64,000 nucleotides of DNA from assembly GCF_001303895.1 (NCBI RefSeq), contig NZ_LJSD01000075.1, positions 317,501 to 381,500 on the forward strand, in the 5' to 3' direction. The notes below the pieces were generated by a model, which was not told the origin of the DNA, did not search any database, and worked only from the letters and a program-made list of their open reading frames with translations. The DNA comes from Mesorhizobium sp. 1M-11 (GTDB lineage Bacteria > Pseudomonadota > Alphaproteobacteria > Rhizobiales > Rhizobiaceae). Shown here piece by piece: positions 1 through 9,018 of the stretch (its first letter is position 1; each line of letters opens with the position of its first letter). The position numbers and the translations under genes are program-made.

Positions 1-909
<909 letters not shown>

Positions 910-961
910 CGATTGTCCCGTTGGCGCCCAGTTTCGGGCGCGGATACTTGAAGAGTTAGGC

Positions 962-993
962 CTAACATAGGGAGAGCACACCCCCTTGCCAAG
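962..993 (-). promoter_or_regulatory. candidate RpoH (sigma-32) promoter of ftsH
   Basis: Read on the minus strand, CTTG (993-990), an 18-nt spacer, then CCTATGTTAG (971-962). This fits the alphaproteobacterial heat-shock form CTTG-N17/18-CYTATNTNNG as I remember it. Transcription would start near 955, about 46 nt before the ftsH ATG. A 12-bp palindrome GTTAGGCCTAAC (955-966) overlaps the -10 and start region. ftsH is a classical RpoH target and an rpoH gene lies at 43559-44416. Confidence 0.6.
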
Positions 994-1011
994 CATAAGA
1001 ACATGGCTCGG

Positions 1012-2379
1012 TTAAGCATTAGCGTTGGCTTTCGAACCGGCGGGCATTCTCAGCGGCGACACGGGAATGGAGGCCGCGCCGACAAGTGTAGAGACGGCGC
1101 GCGCGACCTCCAGGTCGAAGCCGGACAGGAACCGCGCGAAGGGTGCAATGACGGGAACAGCCTTTGCTCCCGGCAACTGTCCGGATTCGCCCGGTGAACC
1201 GAGGCAAATACCGTCTCGCCAAACCGCCGGCGCGGCCGCATGGGCAGCGCGAAACAGGCTCGCAGGCGCCTCTCCTCCCTCGGGAACAAGGGTTGCCCGC
1301 CCTCTCTCACGACCGAGCGGAGCGATCACACAACCGTCAGCATCGTCGCCGAAAGTGATGCGATAGCGCCCATCCCAGAGGGTTCCATCCGACGGCGTCG
1401 AAGGAGCTGGCAGTCCGCGCGCTTCGCGGTAGAGAAAGATGCCGGCACGACGCGCATCGATCACCGTCCGCGACAATGTAGCGCGACCCACACCAGCCGA
1501 CAGCAAGGCAAAAAGGCCAACAACACGATCGTTGTCCGGCAAGAACGGTGTTCCCCCCACCACGGCAAGCAGAACACGCAGGGCATGAAGTGCGGCGGGC
1601 TGGTCGGCCTCCGTTACGAATGCTGGAGCAAGATGGATCAGGCCTGGGGCCAATCGGCTGGCGTGGCGGTCAATCAGAACGGCGGCGCCACGGCTAAGCT
1701 CTTCGCGCTGATGCGCCGCCCTGGACGCAATGGCCAGGAGACCCTCGAGGCGATTTTCATCCTCGGCGAGCTTGGCGCGTGCACGAGGCCGCTCGAACGC
1801 ATGGTCCAGATTGGTCGGGTCGTCGATCCATTCGAGACCGCTCGCTGTAAGTAGCTCACGCAGAGCCGAACGCCGTTCCGTCAGCAGCGGACGCAGGATC
1901 CAGACATCGCCTTCATAGAGGGTCGCCGGGGCCATGCCGGCAAGCCCGGGCCCTTCGTCTCGCGCCTGCCGCATGAGGACGGTCTCGGCCTGATCATCGG
2001 CCGTGTGGCCAGTCACGACGGTATCGAGCCCTTCGCGCCGGGCGACATCGGCAAGCAGCCGGTAGCGTGCCGCACGTGCGGCTGCCGGAATGCCGGTCGA
2101 CGGTTTGGCACCCTCCCAGACGACGATGCGGTGAGCGATACCCAATCGGGCACAAAGGCCGGCAACGGCTTGCGCTTCTGTGGCCGAAGCAGGGCGCAGA
2201 GCGTGATCCACGGTAACGGCGATGAGCCGCGCCGAAGGCAGGAAACGGTCGAAATGGTTCTTGAGGAGAATAAGCAGCGCAGTCGAGTCACTGCCGCCTG
2301 AAATGGCGGCTACGGCGCCTTGGCCGACATCGATCCGCGAAAAAAGTCCAGGTGCAGGCAGCGAGCCTGCCTGCTGCAT
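1012..2379 (-). CDS. tilS: tRNA(Ile)-lysidine synthetase TilS
   Basis: Cytosolic ATP-dependent enzyme that attaches lysine to C34 of tRNA-Ile(CAU), converting its decoding from AUG to AUA. The PP-loop signature SGGSDS is at residues 27-32, followed by the N-type ATP pyrophosphatase fold (VTVDHALRPAS, HTADDQAET). About 455 aa, normal for the family. ATG at 2379 overlaps the cpoB stop as TGATG, which suggests translational coupling; an in-frame GTG at 2385 is an alternative. The gene ends 102 nt before ftsH. The C-terminal substrate-binding half is less conserved, as is usual. Confidence 0.95.
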   Translation of the reverse strand: MQQAGSLPAPGLFSRIDVGQGAVAAISGGSDSTALLILLKNHFDRFLPSARLIAVTVDHALRPASATEAQAVAGLCARLGIAHRIVVWEGAKPSTGIPAAARAARYRLLADVARREGLDTVVTGHTADDQAETVLMRQARDEGPGLAGMAPATLYEGDVWILRPLLTERRSALRELLTASGLEWIDDPTNLDHAFERPRARAKLAEDENRLEGLLAIASRAAHQREELSRGAAVLIDRHASRLAPGLIHLAPAFVTEADQPAALHALRVLLAVVGGTPFLPDNDRVVGLFALLSAGVGRATLSRTVIDARRAGIFLYREARGLPAPSTPSDGTLWDGRYRITFGDDADGCVIAPLGRERGRATLVPEGGEAPASLFRAAHAAAPAVWRDGICLGSPGESGQLPGAKAVPVIAPFARFLSGFDLEVARAVSTLVGAASIPVSPLRMPAGSKANANA

Positions 2380-3482
2380 CAGCACGAGGCGAGCGCTCGC
2401 TCCTGCTTGACACGTTCCTTGAGCGCGCTGGAGGCGTCGGGGTAACGCTTACCGACCTCGGAGAAAGTGGCACAGGCGACGTCGCGCTGCTTCAGGCCCA
2501 TCAGCGAGATTCCAAGCTTCAGAAGCATATCAGGCGCCTTCTTGGACTTTGAATAGCTCTTGCTGGCAGCGAGGAAGATCTCGGCCGCGTCGCGATATTT
2601 CTGCTGCCCGAGCAAGGATTCGCCCAGCCAATAATGGGCATCGGCTGCCTTGGGATCGGAGGGGTAGCGTTCGATATGCTGGCGGAAGCCTTGTTCCGCT
2701 GTTCCATAATCCCCCGAAAGCACGAACTGGTAGGAATTTCGGTAGAGTTCGTCGGGGCTGTTGGTCGATGGCAGCGAGGCAACGACCCCACCATCCTGAC
2801 CCGTTGCCGGTGCCTGCTGTGTGGTGCCGGCTGAAGGCACATCGGACGGCGGCACCGCACTTACGACATTGCCGTTCTTGTCCACCGTGATGGTACCGAA
2901 TGATGTCGGTGGCTTGCCGGTAACCGTCTTGCCCGGCTCGCCGTTACCGGAATCGATGATGAGATCGCCGACCTGGTCGCCGCCTTCACCCTGGCCACCG
3001 GGCTGCGGCGCCTGGCTGGCCGACTGGGACTGCCCGGAAGGCTGGCCGCCGGACGTAGCCGGCGCCGAAGGCGTGGCCGAGGCGGGTGCCTGTGCCACGC
3101 TGTTGCCGCCAGTGGCAGCGTCAGACTTCTTCTGGGGGGCAGCACCACCGCCCTGCTCGATCTGCTGAAAACGGAACTCGTTGTCTTCCTGCGTCTTGCG
3201 CAACTGTTCCTGCAGTTGCAGGATCTGGAAGTTCAACTCCTCGATCTTGCCGTTCATCTGCCGGATCTGGTCTTCCAGGCCAACCGAGCCGGACTGGGCA
3301 AACTGCACAGTCTCATTCTTGTTTTCCTTGCCACCGAACAGGCCCGGAAGCCCGAAACTCGGCAGACTGAAGGAAAAGCCGTCCTCGGTGGTCCGCACCG
3401 GCCCGGCTGCATTGGCGGGTGCAATCACACTCGCTGCGAGCAGGACAGCAAGCGTCCCGCTCAGGATTGTTCTAAAATGCAT
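2379..3482 (-). CDS. cpoB: Tol-Pal system protein CpoB (YbgF)
   Basis: Periplasmic partner of TolA that coordinates outer-membrane constriction with peptidoglycan synthesis at division. The 367-aa product has a signal peptide ending near ANAAG, an N-terminal coiled coil (QIRQMNGKIEELNFQILQLQEQLRKTQ), a long Gly/Ser/Pro/Gln linker, and a C-terminal block of tetratricopeptide repeats (YRNSYQFVLSGDYGTAEQGF onward). The frame stays open 28 codons upstream, but ATG 3482 follows a GAGAG ribosome site and begins a proper signal sequence. The stop overlaps the tilS start. A terminator lies between pal and this gene, so it probably also has its own promoter in the 3483-3686 gap. Confidence 0.93.
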   Translation of the reverse strand: MHFRTILSGTLAVLLAASVIAPANAAGPVRTTEDGFSFSLPSFGLPGLFGGKENKNETVQFAQSGSVGLEDQIRQMNGKIEELNFQILQLQEQLRKTQEDNEFRFQQIEQGGGAAPQKKSDAATGGNSVAQAPASATPSAPATSGGQPSGQSQSASQAPQPGGQGEGGDQVGDLIIDSGNGEPGKTVTGKPPTSFGTITVDKNGNVVSAVPPSDVPSAGTTQQAPATGQDGGVVASLPSTNSPDELYRNSYQFVLSGDYGTAEQGFRQHIERYPSDPKAADAHYWLGESLLGQQKYRDAAEIFLAASKSYSKSKKAPDMLLKLGISLMGLKQRDVACATFSEVGKRYPDASSALKERVKQERALASC

Positions 3483-3623
3483 TGGTCTCTCGCCATCAGG
3501 GTCAAAACAGGTCATTGCCCGGAAATCGGCCGCCGCCTTGGGAACGGCTTGCCCACCCGAACGCATCCGCTTTTAGCAGGGCGCGAGACTTCGGCCAAAT
3601 TTTGTTTCAACCCGATATTTAGA

Positions 3624-3676
3624 GCGCCGCGCATCCGTTCGGACGCGCAAAGGACGCTCCAGGACTTTGAACTGCG
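3624..3676. repeat. dispersed intergenic repeat, family C, copy 1
   Basis: A stretch of about 50 nt with the core GCGCATCCGTTCGGACGCGC, a near-perfect inverted repeat, followed by AAAGGACGC and GACTTTGAA. It aligns over its whole length with 20113-20172, at high identity with two short indels. Such elements are common between genes in rhizobial genomes. It lies between pal and cpoB. Confidence 0.6.
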
Positions 3677-3687
3677 TATCGGCCAAG

Positions 3688-3716
3688 AAAAAAGGCGGCC
3701 ACAAGGGCCGCCTTTT
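3688..3716 (-). terminator. rho-independent terminator after pal
   Basis: GGCGGCC (3694-3700) and GGCCGCC (3706-3712) form a GC stem with a 5-nt loop. The stem is flanked by A-runs on the left and T-runs on the right, so it can act in both directions. On the minus strand it follows the pal stop by about 40 nt. Confidence 0.8.
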
Positions 3717-3756
3717 TGCGATTGGCTTCGATACACCGGCCGAAGCCGGCCACAGA

Positions 3757-4260
3757 TCAGGAGCCGGCGCCCGACAGCGTGGTGACAGCGCGACGGTTCT
3801 GCGACCAGCACGAGATGTCGTCGCAGACGGCAACCGGGCGTTCCTTGCCGTAGGAAATCGTCTTCAAGCGGTTGGAGGCCACACCCTTGCCGATCAGGAA
3901 GTCGCGGGTCGCAGCCGCCCGGCGAGCGCCGAGCGCCAGGTTGTATTCGCGAGTGCCACGCTCATCGGCATGACCTTCGACGACGATGGCGTACTGGCCA
4001 TACTTGTTCAGCCACTGGGCCTGGCGACCCAGCGTCTGCTGAGCGTCGGCACGGATCGAGGAAGAGTCGGTGTCGAAGAAGATGCGATCGCCGACATTGA
4101 CGGTGAAGTCCTGTGCCGAACCTGGAGTGGCGGCGCCACCGCCCAGGCCGAGATCGGCCGCGCTGTTCGGGGTCTTCTTCGAAGCGCAGCCTGCTATCGC
4201 CAGCGAGGCGACCAGCGCGATCATGACCGGGTTCGTGGTAAGCTTTGCGATACGGCGCAT
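3757..4260 (-). CDS. pal: peptidoglycan-associated lipoprotein Pal
   Basis: Outer-membrane lipoprotein that binds peptidoglycan and TolB, tethering the outer membrane to the wall. The 167-aa product has a lipoprotein signal with lipobox LAIAGC (Cys at about residue 25) and a C-terminal OmpA-like domain (FFDTDSSSIRADAQQTL, VVEGHADERGTREYNLALGARRA) carrying the conserved peptidoglycan-binding Asp/Arg pattern. ATG 4260 is preceded by AGGAGAGG at good spacing; an in-frame ATG at 4278 lacks this. tolB lies upstream across a terminator and pal is closed by its own terminator, so pal may form a separate transcription unit. Confidence 0.97.
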   Translation of the reverse strand: MRRIAKLTTNPVMIALVASLAIAGCASKKTPNSAADLGLGGGAATPGSAQDFTVNVGDRIFFDTDSSSIRADAQQTLGRQAQWLNKYGQYAIVVEGHADERGTREYNLALGARRAAATRDFLIGKGVASNRLKTISYGKERPVAVCDDISCWSQNRRAVTTLSGAGS

Positions 4261-4584
4261 GCCGCCTCTCCTTCGCATTCGAGTGATTTCGTTGATATGC
4301 CAGTAACCACGTTTGGGTTAACCGGCGCTCAAGAAACACGGTTAAAATTCTATTGCGGTCGCCGTCCGCGACCGTCGCCGCAGCTTCAGGTCCCGTAGAC
4401 CACGACGCCACAGCACGCTTGACGCTGCACTGTACTGCCCGGGAAACGTAGCCGGCTTGCCGCCCCTACGCCGATCCTCAGACCATTCGGTCGAGGCTCT
4501 AGCCTGAAATGCGGCCAAAACGCGACCAAGTCACGAAAAAGGGGCCTCGCAGGCCCCTTTCCGATGCGTTTCAGGGTCGCCCCG
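4261..4584 (-). other. pal upstream region (324 nt, no gene)
   Basis: Non-coding stretch between tolB and pal. It contains the tolB terminator at its right end and presumably the pal promoter. A TTAAC motif lies near 4317, but no second half-site at the spacing needed for a full CtrA box. I see no conserved small ORF. Confidence 0.5.
4536..4560 (-). terminator. rho-independent terminator after tolB
   Basis: The stem GGGGCCT (4541-4547) / AGGCCCC (4551-4557) has a 3-nt loop and is followed on the minus strand by TTTTT (4540-4536). It begins 28 nt beyond the tolB stop. Confidence 0.85.
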
Positions 4585-5904
4585 TCATTCCAGAAGCGGC
4601 GACCATGCCGGGTCGGAGCCGAAGCCCGAGGTCGGGATCGGTTGCTCGTTGCGGCCGGTCAAGTCGACCGAATAGAGCTTCGGACCGCCGGCGCTGTCGC
4701 GGAAGAACATCAGCACACGGCCGTTTGGTGCCCAGGTCGGGCCTTCCTGCTGGAAGCCGGTCGACAGGATGCGTTCTCCCGAACCGTCCGTCTTCATCAC
4801 GCCGATCTGGAACTGACCGCCACCCTGTTTGGTGAATGCGATCAGATCGCCGCGCGGCGACCAAACCGGCGTCGAATAGACGCCATCGCCGAAGGAGATG
4901 CGGTGTGGGTTGGAGCCGTCGGCGCCCATGACATAGATCTGGGAGCGACCGCTGCCGCCGCCGCGATCGGAGGTGAAGACAACCTGCGAACCGTCCGGCG
5001 AATAGGACGGCGAGGTATCGATTGCCGACGAGTCGGTGAGACGTGTCGTCGAACGGCTTCTCAGATCCAGTGCATAGATGTTGGAGTTGCCGTCATCGCG
5101 CAGCAGGCTCATGATCACCTTCTGGCCATCCGGCGAGAAGCGCGGCGCAAACGTCATGCCCGGGAAATTGCCGACGAGTTCGCGCTGACCGGTCTCCAAC
5201 TGCAGCAGGTAGACTTTCGGCACACCGCTTTCATAGGACATGTAGGTGATTTCCTGCCGGTTCGGCGAGAAACGCGGCGTCAGCACGATCGAGGCGCCGT
5301 TGGACAGGAAGCGCGCATTGGCGCCGTCCTGGTCCATGATGGCGAGCCGTTTCTTGCGCGCGTTCTTGGCGCCGGTCTCGTCGATGTAGACGACCCGGGT
5401 GTCGAAGTACCCTTTTTCGCCCGTCAGGCGCTCATAGATCGCATCGGCGATGATATGGGCGACACGGCGCTGGTTGGCCGCGTTCGCGAAGAACTGCTCA
5501 CCTGCCAGTTGCTGGCCAGCGAACGTATCCCAGAGACGATATTCGGCACGGATGCGGCCGTCCGCTTCCTTGTTGACGCGGCCGGTCACCAGCGCCTGGG
5601 CGTTGATGACCTTCCAATCATCGAAACGCGGGGTCTGGTCGGGGTTCGATATCTTCTCGATGAAGGCACCCTTGTCGATCGGCGCGAACAGGCCGGAGCG
5701 CTTCAGGTCCGCCGCCACGATGTTGGATATTTCCGTGCCGAGATCGCCGGACGACTGGAAGTCGGTGATGGCGATCGGCAAGGGCTCGACATTGCCCTTG
5801 TTGACGTCGATCTCCACCAACGCATGCGCCGGCAACAGTGCAAGGCCGCTCATGCCGGTGGCCATGGCGCCGATCAGAAAGAGTGTCTTGAAAAGATGCT
5901 TCAT
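4585..5904 (-). CDS. tolB: Tol-Pal system translocation protein TolB
   Basis: Periplasmic beta-propeller protein that exchanges between Pal and the inner-membrane TolQRA complex. The 439-aa product has a signal peptide cleaved near AHALVE, an N-terminal alpha/beta domain (IDVNKGNVEPLPIAI), and a six-bladed propeller of repeated WSPDG/FSPDGQ motifs. ATG 5904 is chosen because AGGAATTCGCG stands just before it; an in-frame ATG at 5922 has no clear ribosome site. It follows tolA by 34 nt and is ended by a strong hairpin. Confidence 0.97.
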   Translation of the reverse strand: MKHLFKTLFLIGAMATGMSGLALLPAHALVEIDVNKGNVEPLPIAITDFQSSGDLGTEISNIVAADLKRSGLFAPIDKGAFIEKISNPDQTPRFDDWKVINAQALVTGRVNKEADGRIRAEYRLWDTFAGQQLAGEQFFANAANQRRVAHIIADAIYERLTGEKGYFDTRVVYIDETGAKNARKKRLAIMDQDGANARFLSNGASIVLTPRFSPNRQEITYMSYESGVPKVYLLQLETGQRELVGNFPGMTFAPRFSPDGQKVIMSLLRDDGNSNIYALDLRSRSTTRLTDSSAIDTSPSYSPDGSQVVFTSDRGGGSGRSQIYVMGADGSNPHRISFGDGVYSTPVWSPRGDLIAFTKQGGGQFQIGVMKTDGSGERILSTGFQQEGPTWAPNGRVLMFFRDSAGGPKLYSVDLTGRNEQPIPTSGFGSDPAWSPLLE

Positions 5905-5938
5905 CGCGAATTCCTGTTTCATATCCGAGCGATAGACA

Positions 5939-7090
5939 TCACATGCCCATGTCGCTCGGGTTGAACGTGACTTGAATTTCGGACCAGATGTCCTGCTTGC
6001 CTGCTGGAAGTACCAACCCCGCCTGATCGCATTTCTGGATCGCACGCACCGCGCTTTCATCGTAGGAACGATTGCCGCTGGAGGTCTGAACCGTCGGACG
6101 ACCATCCAGCTTGCCCGACTGATCCACATTGAACCGGATGACCGCGACGAGGTTTCCGGCATCCTGCGCACCAGCCGGAATGGTCCAGCAGCCGCTGAGC
6201 TGATCGCGAAGAGCGCCCATTTCGCTGTTGCTCAGCTTCTGGCCATTGTTCCTGTCGCCGCCGAGCGACGACTGCTGGCTGGATCGTTTTGCGCCACCAC
6301 CCGAAGGTTTGTCCTTGTTGAGAAGAGCGGATACCTTGTCGTTGAAGGCATCATCCTCCGACTTCTGCCTGGAAGACGCTTCCTTGACCGGCTTTTCCGA
6401 ATTCTTGCGATCGGGTGCCTTGGCGGTCTCGGCCTGGGCCTGTTCGGGGCGTGGCTTGGCCTCCGGTGCCGGTGCCGAATTGGGCAGGGCAACAGACTCC
6501 GTCTGTTCCGAGGCAATGGCCTCGGCCACCGCATCGGGCTTTGCCGGCTCGGGCTTGGCCTCCGCTGGCTTCTGCTCGGCGGGCTTCGGTGCGGGTTCCG
6601 GTTCCTTCACCGGTTGCGGCTTGGGTTCCGGCTGCTTGACGGGGTCGGGCTTCACATCCTGCTTGGGCTGCTCGGCCGGCGCGACTTCCGTCGCCGGCGT
6701 CGGCTTCGGCTCTTCCTTCGGCTTCGGCGTATCCTCGGGCTTGGGTTTTTCCGTCGGCGTCGGCGCCTTGGGTGCCGACTCCGTATTCTCGACCGGCTTT
6801 GGCTTCGCAGTCGGTGTCACCGGCTGATCCGTGTCGACACTGTTTTCGCCGATCTTCTGGGCATCGGCGACGATGTCGGGCCGCTCGGTTGGTTTTGGTG
6901 CCGGCTTGTCACGCACAGTCGACTTCTTGTCGCCTTGCAGTGACTGCGCAACATCTTCCACCGGTACGATGTCCACCGGAAACGACTCGACGTTCATGGG
7001 CTGGAATGCAGGCGGAGCCCTGAGCGTGAACAGGCCAAAGCCGATCACGGCAGCATGCAGGATCACCGATGTGGTGAGACCGGCCTTCAA
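5939..7090 (-). CDS. tolA: cell envelope protein TolA (Pro/Lys/Glu-rich)
   Basis: Inner-membrane protein that spans the periplasm and transmits proton-motive energy from TolQR to TolB, Pal and CpoB. One N-terminal membrane segment (residues about 5-24), a long extended region rich in Pro, Lys, Glu and Ala (about 60-230), then a C-terminal TolA/TonB-like domain (GCWTIPAGAQDAGNLVAVIRFNVDQSGKL). The start appears to be TTG at 7090, 2 nt after the tolR stop, with AGGACA upstream. The next in-frame Met falls after the membrane segment, so TTG is the best choice. 383 aa. Confidence 0.92.
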   Translation of the reverse strand: MKAGLTTSVILHAAVIGFGLFTLRAPPAFQPMNVESFPVDIVPVEDVAQSLQGDKKSTVRDKPAPKPTERPDIVADAQKIGENSVDTDQPVTPTAKPKPVENTESAPKAPTPTEKPKPEDTPKPKEEPKPTPATEVAPAEQPKQDVKPDPVKQPEPKPQPVKEPEPAPKPAEQKPAEAKPEPAKPDAVAEAIASEQTESVALPNSAPAPEAKPRPEQAQAETAKAPDRKNSEKPVKEASSRQKSEDDAFNDKVSALLNKDKPSGGGAKRSSQQSSLGGDRNNGQKLSNSEMGALRDQLSGCWTIPAGAQDAGNLVAVIRFNVDQSGKLDGRPTVQTSSGNRSYDESAVRAIQKCDQAGLVLPAGKQDIWSEIQVTFNPSDMGM

Positions 7091-7092
7091 GG

Positions 7093-7551
7093 TTATTTGT
7101 CCTGTTCCTGCAAGGTGACCAGGCCGAGGTTCTTGTAGCCGGCGGCCGAGATGCGGGCCATGACCTTCATGACGGTGCCATAGTCGGCAGCCTTGTCGCC
7201 GCGGATGAAGATGCGCTCCTCATAACCGGTCTTGGCGATCGCCTCGAGCTTCGGCACGACTTCCTCGAGCGGAATCACCGTCTCCTGCAGATGGATTTCG
7301 CCAGCCTGGTTCACCGAAACGGTGATCGGCTGGGTTTCCGCATTCATTGGCTTGGCCTGCGTTTCCGGCAGGTCGATCGGCACGCCGACCGTAAGCAGTG
7401 GTGCCGCCACCATGAAGATGATGAGCAGCACCAGCATGACGTCGACGAACGGCGTGACGTTGATTTCCGACATCAGGCCGTGATGGCGGCCGCGACGCCT
7501 GTGGCCGCGTCCGCCACGTCCCGAACCACCTGAGCTGACTGACATTCCCAT
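7093..7551 (-). CDS. tolR: TolR, ExbD-family proton channel subunit
   Basis: Second stator subunit of the TolQR motor, which couples proton flow to TolA. The 152-aa product has a basic glycine-rich N-terminus, the ExbD/TolR signature (SEINVTPFVDVMLVLLIIFMV) with its single membrane helix and essential Asp, and a periplasmic domain. GAGGAA precedes ATG 7551; an alternative ATG lies two codons downstream. It sits 12 nt after tolQ. Confidence 0.97.
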   Translation of the reverse strand: MGMSVSSGGSGRGGRGHRRRGRHHGLMSEINVTPFVDVMLVLLIIFMVAAPLLTVGVPIDLPETQAKPMNAETQPITVSVNQAGEIHLQETVIPLEEVVPKLEAIAKTGYEERIFIRGDKAADYGTVMKVMARISAAGYKNLGLVTLQEQDK

Positions 7552-7563
7552 CGGCTTGTTTCC

Positions 7564-8277
7564 TCAGGCGGCCTTCTGGGCCACTTTCTCATCGATTTGG
7601 CGCGACAGTATGGCGGAGAACTCGTCGGCGAAGCCCTCCATGCGCACCGCGATCTTGCCGGCGTCGGACGACAGCTTGTTGTAGGCGATGACGGCAGGGA
7701 TAGCGGCAAGCAGGCCGATGGCGGTGGCCAGCAGCGCTTCCGCGATACCGGGCGCGACAACGGCCAGATTGGTCGATTTCGAACCGGCGATGGCCTGGAA
7801 CGACGTCATGATACCGACGACCGTGCCGAACAGGCCAATGAAGGGTGCGGCGGAACCGATGGTGGCGAGGAAGCCGAGGCGACCCTCCAGGCGTTCCATT
7901 TCACGCGTCAGTGCCAGATCCATCGCCTTGTCGATGCGGGTCTGCAGCGCGAGCGGCGATTTGGCGCCTTTCTCGAAGCTCTTCTTCCATTCACGCATGG
8001 CGGCCACGAAGATAGCGCCCATGCCCACGGTCTTGCGCTCGGCGAGGTTACGGTAAAGCTCTTCCAGCGACTGACCCGACCAGAACACCTGTTCGAAGCG
8101 GTTGAGCGCGACGCGCAGCCGCGCAAAGGAAACCAGCTTGTCGACGACGATGGCCCAGGTCCAGACCGAGGCGCCGATGAGGCCGAGCATGACCAGCTTG
8201 ACCACCCAGCCGGCCTGCATGAACAGGCCCCAAATCGACAGTTGCGCGCCCGGATCGGCGAGTGCGATGTTTTCCAT
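7564..8277 (-). CDS. tolQ: TolQ, MotA/ExbB-family proton channel subunit
   Basis: Inner-membrane channel subunit of the Tol-Pal energy complex. The 237-aa product has three membrane helices (about residues 22-43, 135-160 and 175-197) with the family signature GLFGTVVGIMTSFQAIAGS and APGIAEALLATAIGLLAAIPAVIAYN. AAGGAACG precedes ATG 8277. It is first in tolQRAB; ybgC is upstream across a 276-nt gap, so tolQ probably has its own promoter. Confidence 0.97.
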   Translation of the reverse strand: MENIALADPGAQLSIWGLFMQAGWVVKLVMLGLIGASVWTWAIVVDKLVSFARLRVALNRFEQVFWSGQSLEELYRNLAERKTVGMGAIFVAAMREWKKSFEKGAKSPLALQTRIDKAMDLALTREMERLEGRLGFLATIGSAAPFIGLFGTVVGIMTSFQAIAGSKSTNLAVVAPGIAEALLATAIGLLAAIPAVIAYNKLSSDAGKIAVRMEGFADEFSAILSRQIDEKVAQKAA

Positions 8278-8553
8278 GGTTCGTTCCTTAAGAATCCGGG
8301 CCCCGGCTCGCCGCTAGCCCCTGGCGCTCTACCCCTTGTGGTCCGTTCGCGCGAAGCTTCCGGAAATGCCCCAAAAGGCGCCTTTCGCGGCCTTTTCACG
8401 GCAAATATTGGTGAAACGAAGGCATGAACGCCTCCAATCTTCACCTATGTCTTCATGAACTGTTATGGTTAAGGAGAGGTTAGGAATCGCAAGTGTTGTG
8501 CGACGCAGCATGCATGATGTGCCAGCGCCGGGTCACAATGGAGTGAAGGTCCC
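8278..8553 (-). other. tolQ upstream region (276 nt, no gene)
   Basis: Between ybgC and tolQ. It holds a weak hairpin with arms AAAAGGC (8374-8380) and GCCTTTT around 8389-8396, which could end ybgC transcripts. It also holds an imperfect CtrA-like motif TTAA-N7-TTAG (8469-8483) about 200 nt before tolQ. I see no convincing small ORF. Confidence 0.4.
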
Positions 8554-9015
8554 CTAAAGAGCCTTTGGCATGAAGGCGGCAACCCATTCCTTGGGAAAAC
8601 GGCGCGGACGGCCATTCTCGCCGATGATCGCTGCCTCTACCCTGGCATCGACCAGCACGTCCGCATCGCGCTTGAGTTGCTGGGCCATGAAGATGCGCGC
8701 ACCGGAAATGTCGTCGGTGCGGGTATCGACGGTCAGGATATCATCGATACGCGCCGGTGAACGGAAGTCGATCTCCATGCGGCGGACGACCCAGACGATC
8801 TTCTCGCCATGCTTGCCTTCGGCAAGTTCGGTGTGATGCACACCGGCCAGCCGCAGGAAATCCGAGCGGCCACGCTCCAGGAATTCCAGATAGCGGGCAT
8901 GATAGACGACGCCGGAGAAATCGGTGTCGGCATAGTACACCCTCGCCATCAGCCGATGGCCGAATTCGGTCAGCGTCCCGGAAATGCCACCGAGCAGATC
9001 GTCCGCGCCAGGCAT
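8554..9015 (-). CDS. ybgC: Tol-Pal-associated acyl-CoA thioesterase YbgC
   Basis: Hot-dog fold thioesterase that hydrolyses acyl-CoA or acyl-ACP and is normally linked to the tol-pal locus. The 153-aa product carries the 4-hydroxybenzoyl-CoA-thioesterase signature YYADTDFSGVVYHARYLEFLERGRSDFL, with the catalytic Asp in YADTDFSG. It starts 3 nt after the ruvB stop, so it is likely cotranscribed with ruvCAB and sits upstream of tolQ. Confidence 0.94.
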   Translation of the reverse strand: MPGADDLLGGISGTLTEFGHRLMARVYYADTDFSGVVYHARYLEFLERGRSDFLRLAGVHHTELAEGKHGEKIVWVVRRMEIDFRSPARIDDILTVDTRTDDISGARIFMAQQLKRDADVLVDARVEAAIIGENGRPRRFPKEWVAAFMPKAL

Positions 9016-9018
9016 CGG

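Noticed and set aside
4564..5964. 466-codon plus-strand open frame opposite tolB
   Set aside because: Antisense shadow of tolB, with no ribosome site and no family resemblance.
8469..8483. CtrA box upstream of tolQ
   Set aside because: TTAA-N7-TTAG has one mismatch in the second half-site and lies about 200 nt from the gene; too weak to call.
8329..8511. 60-codon minus-strand ORF between ybgC and tolQ
   Set aside because: No ribosome site, no recognisable domain, and it covers the tolQ promoter region.
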